Positions 1-6,197 of a stretch of 6,197 nucleotides of DNA are shown here, one piece after another. Below the pieces are notes generated by a model. That model was not told the DNA's origin, did not search any database, and saw nothing but the letters and a program-made list of their open reading frames with translations. The first letter of the stretch is position 1. Each line of letters begins with the position of its first letter. The stretch is from Bacteroidales bacterium. GTDB lineage: Bacteria; Bacteroidota; Bacteroidia; Bacteroidales; Dysgonomonadaceae. The stretch covers positions 1 through 6,197 of the forward strand of contig DUUR01000118.1 of the NCBI GenBank assembly GCA_012841425.1, given 5' to 3'. The translations under genes were made by a program, and so were the position numbers.

Positions 1-220
1 CTTCAACAACAGGTTTTGTTGTTTCCTCAATAACAGGTTCTGTTTCAGATAAAGGTTCTGTTGTTTCTTCAACAGGTACTTCTTCAACTACCTGTTCTGT
101 TTCAATAGCTTCTGGTTTAACTTCTTCCTGAACTTCCTGTACATTTTCAGAGAGATTATTTACAGATTGATCTTCGTTAAGAGGTTGTTTTTCGTTCTCA
201 AGATTGTTCTTCGTATTCAT
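1..220 (-). CDS. Partial gene: N-terminus of an acidic, low-complexity E/V/T/P-rich protein
   Basis: Reading the minus strand from an ATG at 218-220 gives 73 uninterrupted codons to the window edge, so only the N-terminus is present. The start is supported by an AAAGGAG ribosome site 5 nt upstream. The protein opens MNTKNNLENEKQPLNEDQ and then becomes highly acidic, with recurring blocks such as VEETTEP, ETEPVIEETTKP and EEVPVEE. There is no signal peptide, transmembrane segment or cysteine, so a cytoplasmic protein with a disordered N-terminal tail is the simplest reading. The gene lies 157 nt downstream of der and may be transcribed separately. Bacteroidales DUF349-domain proteins often begin with this kind of acidic tail, which makes that family a possible identity, but no DUF349 sequence is visible here and this is a guess. 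The gene is confident; its function is unknown. Confidence 0.8.
   Translation of the reverse strand, partial: MNTKNNLENEKQPLNEDQSVNNLSENVQEVQEEVKPEAIETEQVVEEVPVEETTEPLSETEPVIEETTKPVVE
8..103 (-). repeat. Imperfect short repeats coding for E/T/P/V blocks
   Basis: On the plus strand, variants of a unit like aacaggttctgtt followed by tcttca recur about five times with uneven spacing (near 8, 32, 51, 71 and 86). On the coding strand they encode variants of EETTxPV and ETEP. The copies differ by substitutions and by length in whole codons, so the reading frame is kept. This looks like a degenerate in-frame coding repeat that arose by slippage or duplication in a disordered tail, not a mobile or regulatory repeat. 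It may continue beyond the left edge. Confidence 0.5.
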
Positions 221-224
221 TCCT

Positions 225-232
225 GCTCCTTT
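225..232 (-). promoter_or_regulatory. Ribosome binding site of the acidic repeat protein
   Basis: The minus strand reads AAAGGAGC ending 4 nt before the ATG at 218-220, with the AGGAG core 5 nt away. It is the strongest Shine-Dalgarno match in the window and fixes the start of the gene that runs off the left edge. Confidence 0.75.
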
Positions 233-306
233 GGTTTTGCCCAGTCTTTCGAAAGGGAATTTACGTTTCAAAAATTATATTTTTTTGTGATAAGACTTAA
301 GTTTGA

Positions 307-338
307 CAAACATTTCTTAAATCTCAAATCAATACAAA
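307..338 (-). promoter_or_regulatory. Candidate Bacteroidota-type promoter for the acidic repeat protein gene
   Basis: In the 157-nt gap after der (221-377), the minus strand has TTTG (335-338), 20 nt of spacer, then AATGTTTG (307-314). This fits the Bacteroidota pattern of a -33 TTTG and a -7 TAnnTTTG, with one mismatch in the -7 element. Initiation would fall near 300 and leave an untranslated leader of about 80 nt. The region is very AT-rich, so a chance match is quite possible. I see no convincing terminator after der and nothing else of note in this gap. Confidence 0.3.
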
Positions 339-377
339 TTAACGCAATATTTTCCGTATTACATTATAATTCACCAT

Positions 378-1691
378 TTATTTTTCTCTGAAAAATATAT
401 TGATGGGTGTTCCTGTAAAATTCCAGTTCTCACGCATACGGTTTTCAATGAATCTGCGATATGGCTCTTTTACCCATTGAGGCAAATTACAGAAGAAAAC
501 AAATGATGGTACGCTAGTATTACGGAGTTGAGTAATATACTTTACTTTAACAAATTTTCCCTTATTTGATGGAGGTGGAGTTCTTTCAATTATTGGCAGC
601 ATAATCTCATTGAGTTTATGTGTAGATATTTTCCTCTTCTTGTTTTCGTACACCTCTTTTGTTAGATCCATCACCTTAAGAATACGCTGCTTAGTTGTGG
701 CTGAACCAAATACTATGGGAAAGTCGGTAAACGGTGCTAATCTCTGACGAATTGCATTCTCAAAAGTTTTAATAACAGTGTTATCCTTACTTTCAACCGT
801 ATCCCACTTATTTACGAATACAACCAGACCGTTACGGTTTTTTTGAATCAGTGAGAAAATATTCATATCCTGACTTTCAATACCCCTTGTGGCATCAATC
901 ATCAAAATACTAACATCAGCATTTTCAATTACTCTAATCGATCTGATAACAGAAAAATATTCAAGATCTTCGCTCACTTTACCTCTTTTGCGAATACCCG
1001 CAGTATCAATTAGGTAAAAGTCCATCCCAAACTTATTATATCTATGGAATATAGAATCACGAGTTGTTCCGGCAATATCGGTTACAATGCTCCTTTCCTC
1101 ATCAAGGAGAGAATTTACAAAAGAAGATTTTCCTGCGTTAGGACGACCCACTATTGCAATTTTAGGTATATCTTCAAGTACCTCTTCTTCATTGGCTCTG
1201 GTAAACAGGGTTACAATATGATCAAGTAAATCTCCAGTTCCTGCACCATTAATACTCGAAACACTAAAAGGATCTCCAAGTCCCAATGAATAGAACTCGG
1301 CCGATTGATGACCTATATCGAAGTTGTCTGCTTTGTTTGCAACTATTACAACTGGCTTACCCGATTGGCGTAGCATTTGCGCCACGCTGGTATCCAAATC
1401 GGTAACCCCATTTATAACGTCAACAACCAACAGGATAACAACTGCCTCTTCAATAGCAACTTGCACCTGCTTATTGATTTCCTCTTCCATTACATCTTCA
1501 GAGTTAACAACCCATCCGCCGGTATCAATCAACGAAAATTCTTCACCATTCCAAGCTACCTTTCCATAAAGACGATCGCGTGTTGTTCCCTCAATATCAG
1601 TCACTATTGCTTGTCGGGTTTGCGTTAAACGGTTAAACAGGGTGGACTTACCAACATTTGGGCGACCCACTATTGCTACTAAATTTTGCAT
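378..1691 (-). CDS. der: Ribosome biogenesis GTPase Der (EngA)
   Basis: Der is an essential GTPase with two tandem GTP-binding domains that acts in late 50S subunit assembly. At 437 residues it has the usual family length. The first G domain shows GRPNVGKS (9-16), DTGG (56-59) and NKAD (119-122). The second shows GRPNAGKS (182-189), DTAG (229-232) and NKWD (294-297), with the G5 motif SAT near 330. The C-terminal part, from about 350 on, corresponds to the KH-like RNA-binding domain, with the family-typical TPPPSNKGK segment and the end [17 protein letters not shown] small variation is that the first G5 motif reads [11 protein letters not shown], where many homologues have SA. The gene begins with ATG 9 nt after the era stop codon and has no Shine-Dalgarno site, so translation is probably coupled to era. 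It is the last gene of the housekeeping operon. Confidence 0.97.
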   Translation of the reverse strand: MQNLVAIVGRPNVGKSTLFNRLTQTRQAIVTDIEGTTRDRLYGKVAWNGEEFSLIDTGGWVVNSEDVMEEEINKQVQVAIEEAVVILLVVDVINGVTDLDTSVAQMLRQSGKPVVIVANKADNFDIGHQSAEFYSLGLGDPFSVSSINGAGTGDLLDHIVTLFTRANEEEVLEDIPKIAIVGRPNAGKSSFVNSLLDEERSIVTDIAGTTRDSIFHRYNKFGMDFYLIDTAGIRKRGKVSEDLEYFSVIRSIRVIENADVSILMIDATRGIESQDMNIFSLIQKNRNGLVVFVNKWDTVESKDNTVIKTFENAIRQRLAPFTDFPIVFGSATTKQRILKVMDLTKEVYENKKRKISTHKLNEIMLPIIERTPPPSNKGKFVKVKYITQLRNTSVPSFVFFCNLPQWVKEPYRRFIENRMRENWNFTGTPINIFFREK

Positions 1692-1700
1692 ATTATTTTA

Positions 1701-2597
1701 TTAATCAAGTTTATACCCAAACCTTTTGAGCATATTATCTCTATCTCTCCAATCTTTTTCTACTTTCACATAAAGCTGCAAAAAGACTTTCTTTTCAAAA
1801 AACAGCTCTATATCCTTCCGAGCCATGGTTCCAAGCTTCTTAAGTGACTCACCTTTATGGCCAATCACAATTCCCTTCTGGGTATCTCTTTCAACAAGAA
1901 TAATTGCTCTTATTCGAATGATATCACTCTCTTCTTTAAACTCTTCAACTACCACCTCAATGGAGTATGGTATCTCTTTCTGATAGATTAATAGAGACTT
2001 CTCACGTATGATTTCTGTTACAAAAAAACGTGCAGGCTTGTCTGTTAAAGCATCTTTCTCGAAGTAAGGAGGCGACTCTGGCAGTAGATCTAGTATACGT
2101 TTTTGTACCATCTCAACACCAAAATCATTGAGTGCTGATATAGGATATATTTCAGACTTGGGAAGCATCTGCTTCCATATGTCAACAAACTTCTCGAGAT
2201 CGTTCTGATTAGTTTGGTCAATTTTATTTATTAAAAGTAAAACAGGCAGATCCAACTGTTGTACCTTATTGAGAAACTTGTCATTTTTGTCAATCTTCTC
2301 AACAACATCAGTAACATACAACAAAACATCTGCATCATCAAGAGCTGAGAGCGAAAAACCAAGCATCTGCTCTTGCAATTTATAATTTGGCTGTAATACA
2401 CCAGGGGTATCCGAATATACAATCTGATATTCAGGTGTATTTACTATTCCCATAATTCTATGACGAGTTGTTTGAGACTTAGCCGTTATTATAGAAATCT
2501 TCTCTCCCACCAATCGATTCATTAGTGTAGATTTTCCTACATTAGGATTACCAACTATATTTACAAACCCCGATCGATGATTAGTTTTCTGTTCCAC
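1701..2597 (-). CDS. era: GTPase Era, 30S ribosome assembly factor
   Basis: Era binds GTP through an N-terminal G domain and the 3' end of 16S rRNA through a C-terminal KH domain, and so checks 30S maturation. At 298 residues it has normal length. Visible motifs are G1 GNPNVGKS (16-23), a G2 region with the TTRHRI segment, G3 DTPG (63-66), G4 NKID (124-127) and G5 SAL (154-156). The KH domain contains GHKG (246-249) and is followed by the family hallmark VKVEKDWRDRD, with the end RFGYKLD. The start is GTG at 2595-2597. An in-frame TAA lies directly before it, and the next methionine falls inside the G domain, so no alternative start is plausible. It follows fabH by 20 nt and precedes der by 9 nt, placing two ribosome-assembly GTPases back to back in one transcript. 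Confidence 0.97.
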   Translation of the reverse strand: MEQKTNHRSGFVNIVGNPNVGKSTLMNRLVGEKISIITAKSQTTRHRIMGIVNTPEYQIVYSDTPGVLQPNYKLQEQMLGFSLSALDDADVLLYVTDVVEKIDKNDKFLNKVQQLDLPVLLLINKIDQTNQNDLEKFVDIWKQMLPKSEIYPISALNDFGVEMVQKRILDLLPESPPYFEKDALTDKPARFFVTEIIREKSLLIYQKEIPYSIEVVVEEFKEESDIIRIRAIILVERDTQKGIVIGHKGESLKKLGTMARKDIELFFEKKVFLQLYVKVEKDWRDRDNMLKRFGYKLD

Positions 2598-2600
2598 TTA

Positions 2601-2606
2601 TCCTTT
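2601..2606 (-). promoter_or_regulatory. Ribosome binding site of era (decides a GTG start)
   Basis: The minus strand reads AAAGGA, a TAA, then the GTG start of era. The spacing of 3 nt is shorter than usual. The site supports GTG as the true start, since an in-frame stop immediately upstream excludes anything earlier. The short spacing together with GTG suggests modest initiation, perhaps aided by ribosomes finishing fabH 20 nt upstream. Confidence 0.5.
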
Positions 2607-2617
2607 AATTTCAGTTT

Positions 2618-3625
2618 CTAATTTTCAACAACAGTGTCGTAGCCCCATTTAATATAAACGCTTCCCCATGAAAAACCGGCTCCAAATGCAGTTAGTATTA
2701 TATTATCGCCCTTCTTTAGTTTAGGCTCCCACTCCCACAAACAGAGAGGGATGGTAGCTGCACTAGTATTTCCGTATTTTTCTATATTAATCATCACTTT
2801 ATCGCGTGGCAAACCGGTTCTGTTTACAGCAGCATCAATAATTCTCATATTTGCTTGATGAGGAACTAACCAATCAACGTCTTCAACCTCAAGGCTATTC
2901 CTCTTCATAATTGATTCCGAAACTTCTGCCATTCGCGATACAGCATATTTAAATACAACTTGCCCTTCTTGATAAACAGTATGCTCAGAATTTCTAACTG
3001 TCTCTTCTGTTGCAGGATATTTGCTTCCACCCGCCTTCATCTGAAGAGGTTTGTATCCTACCCCATCAGAGTGAAGCTCTGCATCTATAATGCCCAGATC
3101 TTCTTCTGTAGGCTCAATAAGTACCGCACCTGCTGCATCACCAAAAAGTGGGCATGTTGTACGATCTTTATAATTTGTAATTGACGACATTTTATCGCCA
3201 GCTATCAAAATTACTTTTTTATATTTACCTGTTTTAATTAATCCGTTACAAATTTCGAGACCATATATAAATCCAGAACAGGCAACTTGCATATCAAAAC
3301 ACAAAGCATTTTTAATACCATTATTCTCTGCTACCATTGATGCAGAAGATGGAAAAGGATGATCAGGAGTTGAAGTGGCAAATATTACTACATCAATATC
3401 TTGAGGCAATGTATTTGTCTTTCTTAATAAATCTTCTACAGCCTTTGTACCAAGTACAGAAACACCTTGGTTCTCACCTTTTAATATTCTTCTCTCTTTT
3501 ATTCCTATCCTTGTCATGATCCACTCGTCGGTAGTATCTACCATCGTGGAAAGCTCTTCATTTGTGAGCACATAATCCGGTACACTTGCGGATATTCCGG
3601 TAATTACAGAATTTATTTTGTTCAT
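2618..3625 (-). CDS. fabH: Beta-ketoacyl-ACP synthase III (FabH)
   Basis: FabH condenses acetyl-CoA, or another acyl-CoA primer, with malonyl-ACP to start each round of type II fatty-acid synthesis in the cytoplasm. The protein has 335 residues, as expected for the family. The catalytic triad is visible: Cys116 in VACSGF, His256 in VPHQANMRI and Asn286 in EKYGNTSAA. Other family features are [14 protein letters not shown] near 33-46, [12 protein letters not shown] near 84-95, the GDAAGAVLI loop at 162-170 and the C-terminal [10 protein letters not shown]. The primer preference (acetyl or branched) cannot be read from the sequence. The ATG at 3623-3625 lacks a clear Shine-Dalgarno site. The gene lies 92 nt after rpmF across a terminator-like hairpin and 20 nt before era. 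In many other phyla plsX sits just upstream of fabH; here it does not. Confidence 0.97.
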   Translation of the reverse strand: MNKINSVITGISASVPDYVLTNEELSTMVDTTDEWIMTRIGIKERRILKGENQGVSVLGTKAVEDLLRKTNTLPQDIDVVIFATSTPDHPFPSSASMVAENNGIKNALCFDMQVACSGFIYGLEICNGLIKTGKYKKVILIAGDKMSSITNYKDRTTCPLFGDAAGAVLIEPTEEDLGIIDAELHSDGVGYKPLQMKAGGSKYPATEETVRNSEHTVYQEGQVVFKYAVSRMAEVSESIMKRNSLEVEDVDWLVPHQANMRIIDAAVNRTGLPRDKVMINIEKYGNTSAATIPLCLWEWEPKLKKGDNIILTAFGAGFSWGSVYIKWGYDTVVEN

Positions 3626-3654
3626 TGCAACTTAAAACATATTAGCTTTATATG

Positions 3655-3689
3655 AAAAACCCTGAAAAAACTAACAGGTTATTTCAGGG
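3655..3689 (-). terminator. Terminator-like hairpin between rpmF and fabH
   Basis: On the minus strand, CCCTGAAA (3682-3689) pairs perfectly with TTTCAGGG (3660-3667), giving an 8-bp stem with a 14-nt loop. It is followed at once by five T residues (3655-3659). The hairpin starts 28 nt after the rpmF stop codon, the usual place for an intrinsic terminator. The opposite strand also carries a run of seven T (3693-3699) just past the stem, so it could act in both directions. The stem is short and the T tract modest, so partial termination is likelier than a full stop. It would set L32 expression above that of fabH-era-der. Confidence 0.6.
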
Positions 3690-3717
3690 CTATTTTTTTA
3701 AAGATAAGCGGACCGCC

Positions 3718-3903
3718 TTAAGCTATCGCATCTTTTTCAATCGCCAGTTTACCTCTGTAATAACCACAATCATTACAAACGGTGTGATATACATGCCATG
3801 CGCCACAATTAGAACATAATGCTAATGTAGGTGTTTTAGCATGATCATGCGATCTTCTCTTTCCTTGTCTTGAAGACGATTGTCTTTTCTTTGGATGTGC
3901 CAT
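3718..3903 (-). CDS. rpmF: 50S ribosomal protein L32
   Basis: L32 is a small structural protein of the large ribosomal subunit. The 61-residue product starts MAHPKKRQSSSRQGKRRS, the basic N-terminus typical of bacterial L32, and carries a zinc ribbon with Cys30, Cys33, Cys43 and Cys46 in the pattern CxxC-x9-CxxC. All four cysteines are kept, so this is the zinc-binding form. The segment GAWHVYHTVC and the ending YYRGKLAIEKD agree with Bacteroidota homologues. The ATG is 24 nt after the DUF177 stop codon and is preceded by A/T-rich sequence with no Shine-Dalgarno match. The DUF177-rpmF pairing is conserved across many bacterial phyla. A terminator-like hairpin lies just downstream. Confidence 0.97.
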   Translation of the reverse strand: MAHPKKRQSSSRQGKRRSHDHAKTPTLALCSNCGAWHVYHTVCNDCGYYRGKLAIEKDAIA

Positions 3904-3927
3904 TTTATATCAATTTTACTATTTTAT

Positions 3928-4512
3928 TTAATTATCATCTAAATTTATTCCTCGAAGTGCGTCCCAACGCGGATCACTTTGCTGGGCATCTTCATCTTCT
4001 TGAGGCTCTGAATCCTCAGCAATTAAATCGTCGCTATCATCTTCTTCATCATCAACACTTACAGCGCGATGTTTTTTAAATTTAGACGAAACAACTCTAT
4101 TACACTCACCCGTTGGATGTACATGCTTTATTGGAATTGTAAGAGCTATAAATTCATACAAGAACCATGCGATGTTAATCTCACCCTCATCTTCGGGTAT
4201 AATAACAATCTCATCACTCTCCTCAGAATACTCACTACCAAACTTAACTATAAGTCGGCTCTCAGTGTCTACATCCAGATTCATGTCATCAAGACATCTT
4301 GTACATGAAACTTTTATAACACCTTCAATATCGAAATTAAATTCAAATGAAGATGAAGTTCTTCTGACATTTAATATAACATTCACGTCTCCTTTTCTGA
4401 ACTCATCACCATCAATAGCTTCAAAAAACTTATTATGTAATTCATACTCAAAAGTATGAACTCCAGGCGAAAGATTCTTCAAGGGAATATTGTACAAACT
4501 AAATTTTGCCAC
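3928..4512 (-). CDS. DUF177 (YceD) family protein, 23S rRNA/50S biogenesis-associated
   Basis: DUF177 (YceD) proteins are encoded next to rpmF in most bacteria, and family members in E. coli and plants have been linked to 23S rRNA accumulation. This 194-residue protein shows the family pattern: a beta-rich first half, a CTRC motif (Cys70, Cys73) and the C-terminal PRWDALRGIN (181-190). A second possible metal-binding cluster, HVHPTGEC (His130, His132, Cys137), follows about 60 residues later. Between about 153 and 180 there is a strongly acidic, probably disordered stretch (DDEEDDSDD, then QEDEDAQQSDP). The start is GTG at 4510-4512, preceded by GAGGA at 6-nt spacing, and an in-frame TAA just upstream excludes an earlier start. 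It is the first gene after the strong TATCTTTG promoter element. The exact biochemical role is not known. Confidence 0.92.
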   Translation of the reverse strand: MAKFSLYNIPLKNLSPGVHTFEYELHNKFFEAIDGDEFRKGDVNVILNVRRTSSSFEFNFDIEGVIKVSCTRCLDDMNLDVDTESRLIVKFGSEYSEESDEIVIIPEDEGEINIAWFLYEFIALTIPIKHVHPTGECNRVVSSKFKKHRAVSVDDEEDDSDDLIAEDSEPQEDEDAQQSDPRWDALRGINLDDN

Positions 4513-4518
4513 TGTTTA

Positions 4519-4523
4519 TCCTC
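4519..4523 (-). promoter_or_regulatory. Ribosome binding site of the DUF177 gene (decides a GTG start)
   Basis: The minus strand reads GAGGA, 6 nt, then GTG. The spacing is good for a Shine-Dalgarno site. The codon two positions before GTG is an in-frame TAA, so this GTG is the earliest possible start, and the MAKFSLYNI N-terminus fits the family. Confidence 0.65.
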
Positions 4524-4538
4524 AAAAATAAAGCGGTG

Positions 4539-4546
4539 CAAAGATA
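4539..4546 (-). promoter_or_regulatory. Bacteroidota -7 promoter element (TATCTTTG) of the DUF177-rpmF-fabH-era-der operon
   Basis: TATCTTTG on the minus strand is a perfect match to the Bacteroidota -7 consensus TAnnTTTG, and the following GCACCGC is a plausible initiation region. The site lies 26 nt upstream of the DUF177 GTG start, inside the 95-nt gap after the kinase gene (4513-4607). No clear -33 TTTG stands about 20 nt upstream; that region reads CAGGTGGTG. Transcription would start near 4531-4534 and give a leader of about 20 nt that just includes the GAGGA ribosome site. I see no riboswitch-like structure and no convincing terminator for the upstream kinase gene in this gap. Confidence 0.65.
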
Positions 4547-4607
4547 ATAATATTTCTTTACACCACCTGTTTTTATTCTAATTTATTTATTCCCAATAGC
4601 TGTAAAA

Positions 4608-5702
4608 CTATTTTCGTGATGCATCTTTTACAATTTGCTGCATCTTTCCATAGTTCTCTTCGATGCTCTGTAACAATTTGAACTGAGCTTTTGTTCGCAC
4701 CAAATTATGTTCGGGGTATGCTATTTTATAATAAGTATCACCATTTAAATAATCAGTAAAAAACCTGACAGTCTGCATATAAGTTAGCAGTTTAGCCCCG
4801 TAAGGCAGGTTTTCAATCTCAGTATCAGTTAAAAATGATGCTGCGTGCTTCAGGTATCCTTTTGCATAACCTTCAAAGATATCTAAGTCTACAGATACAT
4901 TATCAAGGTTTTCATCATCCTCCGCACCTGTGTTAGCACCAGTACGAATAAAATCACCAAAATCTGATAATACAAAGCCAGGCATAACGGTATCTAAATC
5001 TACAACACATATAACCTGATCATCATTATCGAACAACACATTGTTAACCTTTGTATCGCAGTGATTTATACGTTTTGGCAACTTACCTTCTCTATGCAAT
5101 CGTTCTGCTTTACACATCTCCTCAGCTCGATCTTCAATCTCTTTTACCAAATCTGCAACCTCATCAAGCCTTCCCGCACTGTTTGCTTTAACCGCCTCTC
5201 TAAATGCTTCCAACCTATTCTCCATATTATGAAAATTAGGGATAGTTTCAAAAAGTGGCTCTCCCGGAATATCCTCAAGAGTTTTTTGGAACTCACCAAA
5301 TGCCATACCAGCACGGTATGCCAGATCGGGGTTTATTTCTTCGTAACTCTTACTATCTTTAATAAAAATCATTAACCTCCAGTAATCGCCATTATTATCT
5401 TTATGATAAAGAGCCCCCTCATGAGTTGGCATGAGCGTTATAACTCGTCTTTCAACATCAGCGACACCTTTATCTATTAGCTTGGCCCGAATATGGCTGG
5501 TTACCCTGTGAATATTATTCTGAAGCTCGTGTACATTTTTAAAGATATTATGATTTATACGCTGCAGAACATATTCTTTATCGTCCGTACCAACTCTATA
5601 AGAATCGTTTATATGACCCTTGCCAAGTGGCTCAACTTTTACATTATCATCTTTATCAACAAATTGAAAGACTATGTCTTTTAGTTTTTCCATATCGCTC
5701 AT
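4608..5702 (-). CDS. APH-fold sugar kinase, resembling N-acetylhexosamine 1-kinase (NahK-like)
   Basis: This 364-residue protein has the aminoglycoside-phosphotransferase (APH) kinase fold. Visible parts are a nucleotide-loop segment LGKGHINDSYRV (26-37), VLQRIN (45-50) with no APH-like lysine there, the catalytic loop HCDTKVNN (214-221; Asp216 as likely base), VVDLDTVMPG (233-242; Asp235 or Asp237 as metal ligand) and DFGD (247-250). From memory, the blocks GxGHIN, LQR(I/M)N, H(C/N)DTK(V/L)NN, DLDT(V/I)MPG and the late YPEHNLVR (339-346) match bifidobacterial NahK/LnpB, which phosphorylates GlcNAc and GalNAc at C1 in host-glycan salvage. Substrate is inferred, not shown. The ATG at 5700-5702 has no Shine-Dalgarno site; Met4 is an alternative. 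It follows the CBM9-like gene by 47 nt, probably in one transcript. Antibiotic resistance is unlikely despite the family name. Confidence 0.85.
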   Translation of the reverse strand: MSDMEKLKDIVFQFVDKDDNVKVEPLGKGHINDSYRVGTDDKEYVLQRINHNIFKNVHELQNNIHRVTSHIRAKLIDKGVADVERRVITLMPTHEGALYHKDNNGDYWRLMIFIKDSKSYEEINPDLAYRAGMAFGEFQKTLEDIPGEPLFETIPNFHNMENRLEAFREAVKANSAGRLDEVADLVKEIEDRAEEMCKAERLHREGKLPKRINHCDTKVNNVLFDNDDQVICVVDLDTVMPGFVLSDFGDFIRTGANTGAEDDENLDNVSVDLDIFEGYAKGYLKHAASFLTDTEIENLPYGAKLLTYMQTVRFFTDYLNGDTYYKIAYPEHNLVRTKAQFKLLQSIEENYGKMQQIVKDASRK

Positions 5703-5749
5703 TTTCTGTTTTAGGTTATTTTATTTTAATAAATAGTTAGATTATGTTG

Positions 5750-6197
5750 TTATTCCAGTTCAAGCAATCCAAAAAACTCAGGCACATGGAAATTGGGTTC
5801 TGGCAAATCCATTCGATTCCAACTTAAATAATGAGGCTGGGGAGTTTCATCACCGCACTTATAAAAATTTGCCTTTATTTTTTGGCCGGATAATGATTCA
5901 CTATCAGAAAAGCCAAGAGCCTTTTTTGGTATCTCCAGGCACATTGACCAGTCGCTCACCTGCTTCCCATTCTCATATCTATGCTTTATAGTACTGTGCC
6001 TCTTTATTGAAGCCATCACTTCATCACTCTGTGAAACTGCTTTATCTCTCGATTCATGCTTTCTAGAGAGTAGTGCACCCAATACATTACATTCAAAATT
6101 TATATACCCCGATTGGCCTTCGCGATGCATAAAAAACTCAACACAGCTATCTTCCCAAACCGAACCAAAGTCTTTTGTATTTACTGCCCTAAGTTGC
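5750..6197 (-). CDS. Carbohydrate-binding family 9-like protein (C-terminal part, truncated at window edge)
   Basis: The minus-strand frame is open from the window edge to a TAA at 5750-5752, giving 149 codons and no start. An internal Met at 6128-6130 could be mistaken for the start, but the 22 codons before it read QLRAVNTKDFGSVWEDSCVE and then FF, which belongs to the domain. Conserved blocks are VWEDSCVEFF, GYINFECNVLGALL, DWSMCLEIPKKALG, KANFYKCGDE, SWNRMDLPEPNFHVPEFFG and the end LLELE. These fit the CBM9-like beta-sandwich proteins common in Bacteroidota, usually a little over 200 residues, so roughly the first third is missing. Such proteins are thought to bind carbohydrate; any signal peptide lies outside the window. 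It ends 47 nt before the NahK-like kinase gene, which supports a sugar-related role for both. Family assignment is from motif memory. Confidence 0.8.
   Translation of the reverse strand, partial: QLRAVNTKDFGSVWEDSCVEFFMHREGQSGYINFECNVLGALLSRKHESRDKAVSQSDEVMASIKRHSTIKHRYENGKQVSDWSMCLEIPKKALGFSDSESLSGQKIKANFYKCGDETPQPHYLSWNRMDLPEPNFHVPEFFGLLELE

Noticed and set aside
331..360. Inverted repeat aatac/gtatt downstream of der as a terminator
   Set aside because: The stem is only 5 AT-rich base pairs with a 20-nt loop, and no T tract follows on the minus strand.
167..391. Plus-strand open frame of 74 codons across the gap left of der
   Set aside because: It overlaps the start of the acidic protein gene and the end of der on the opposite strand, is rich in F, L and I as expected for AT-rich antisense reading, and has no recognisable domain.
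1044..1628. Three plus-strand open frames opposite der
   Set aside because: They are antisense shadows of the conserved GTPase coding sequence with no family resemblance.
3634..3641. TATGTTTT on the minus strand as a separate fabH promoter
   Set aside because: It has one mismatch to TAnnTTTG and no -33 element, and it lies so close to the ATG that the transcript would have almost no leader.
4172..4459. Plus-strand open frame of 95 codons opposite the DUF177 gene
   Set aside because: It is serine-rich and low in complexity, mirrors the acidic coding strand, and has no independent support.
5061..5375. Plus-strand open frame of 104 codons opposite the kinase gene
   Set aside because: It lies wholly antisense to a conserved kinase region, including the catalytic loop, and resembles no known protein.
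4608..5702. Reading the kinase as an aminoglycoside-resistance gene
   Set aside because: Beyond the general fold, its motifs match sugar-1-kinases of the NahK type, and the neighbour is a carbohydrate-binding protein, so resistance is not supported.
6128..6130. Internal Met as the start of a 126-residue CBM9-like protein
   Set aside because: The frame stays open upstream to the window edge and encodes the conserved VWEDSCVEFF block, so this Met is internal.

Overview
All seven genes in this 6.2 kb window lie on the minus strand, so transcription runs from right to left. The DNA is AT-rich. The gene order DUF177 (YceD) - rpmF - fabH - era - der, the scarcity of strong Shine-Dalgarno sites, and a perfect TAnnTTTG promoter element (TATCTTTG) point to Bacteroidota, most likely Bacteroidales. 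Nothing in the window fixes the genus. I see no mobile elements, CRISPR arrays, tRNA or rRNA genes, or horizontally acquired islands.

Right part (about 4608-6197): the 3' part of a gene for a CBM9-like carbohydrate-binding protein, open at the window edge, is followed 47 nt later by a complete kinase of the aminoglycoside-phosphotransferase fold. Its sequence closely resembles N-acetylhexosamine 1-kinase (NahK/LnpB). Together they suggest a small sugar-handling unit.

Middle (about 378-4546): a housekeeping operon begins at a promoter in the 95-nt gap at 4513-4607. It encodes a DUF177 protein linked to 23S rRNA/50S biogenesis, ribosomal protein L32, the fatty-acid initiation enzyme FabH, and two ribosome-assembly GTPases, Era (30S) and Der (50S). 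The operon therefore couples ribosome assembly to the start of fatty-acid synthesis. Between rpmF and fabH, where many other bacteria carry plsX, there is instead a 92-nt gap with a terminator-like hairpin. This could let L32 be expressed above the downstream genes.

Left part (1-377): after a 157-nt gap with a weak candidate promoter, a well-marked start (AAAGGAG site, ATG at 218-220) opens a protein that begins with a low-complexity acidic E/V/T/P repeat region. The gene runs off the left edge and its function cannot be read from this fragment.

Overall this is mostly an ordinary, conserved chromosomal region. The points most worth a second look are the kinase/CBM9-like pair, the hairpin in the rpmF-fabH gap, and the truncated acidic repeat protein. 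I see no evidence of a new defence, mobile or RNA system.
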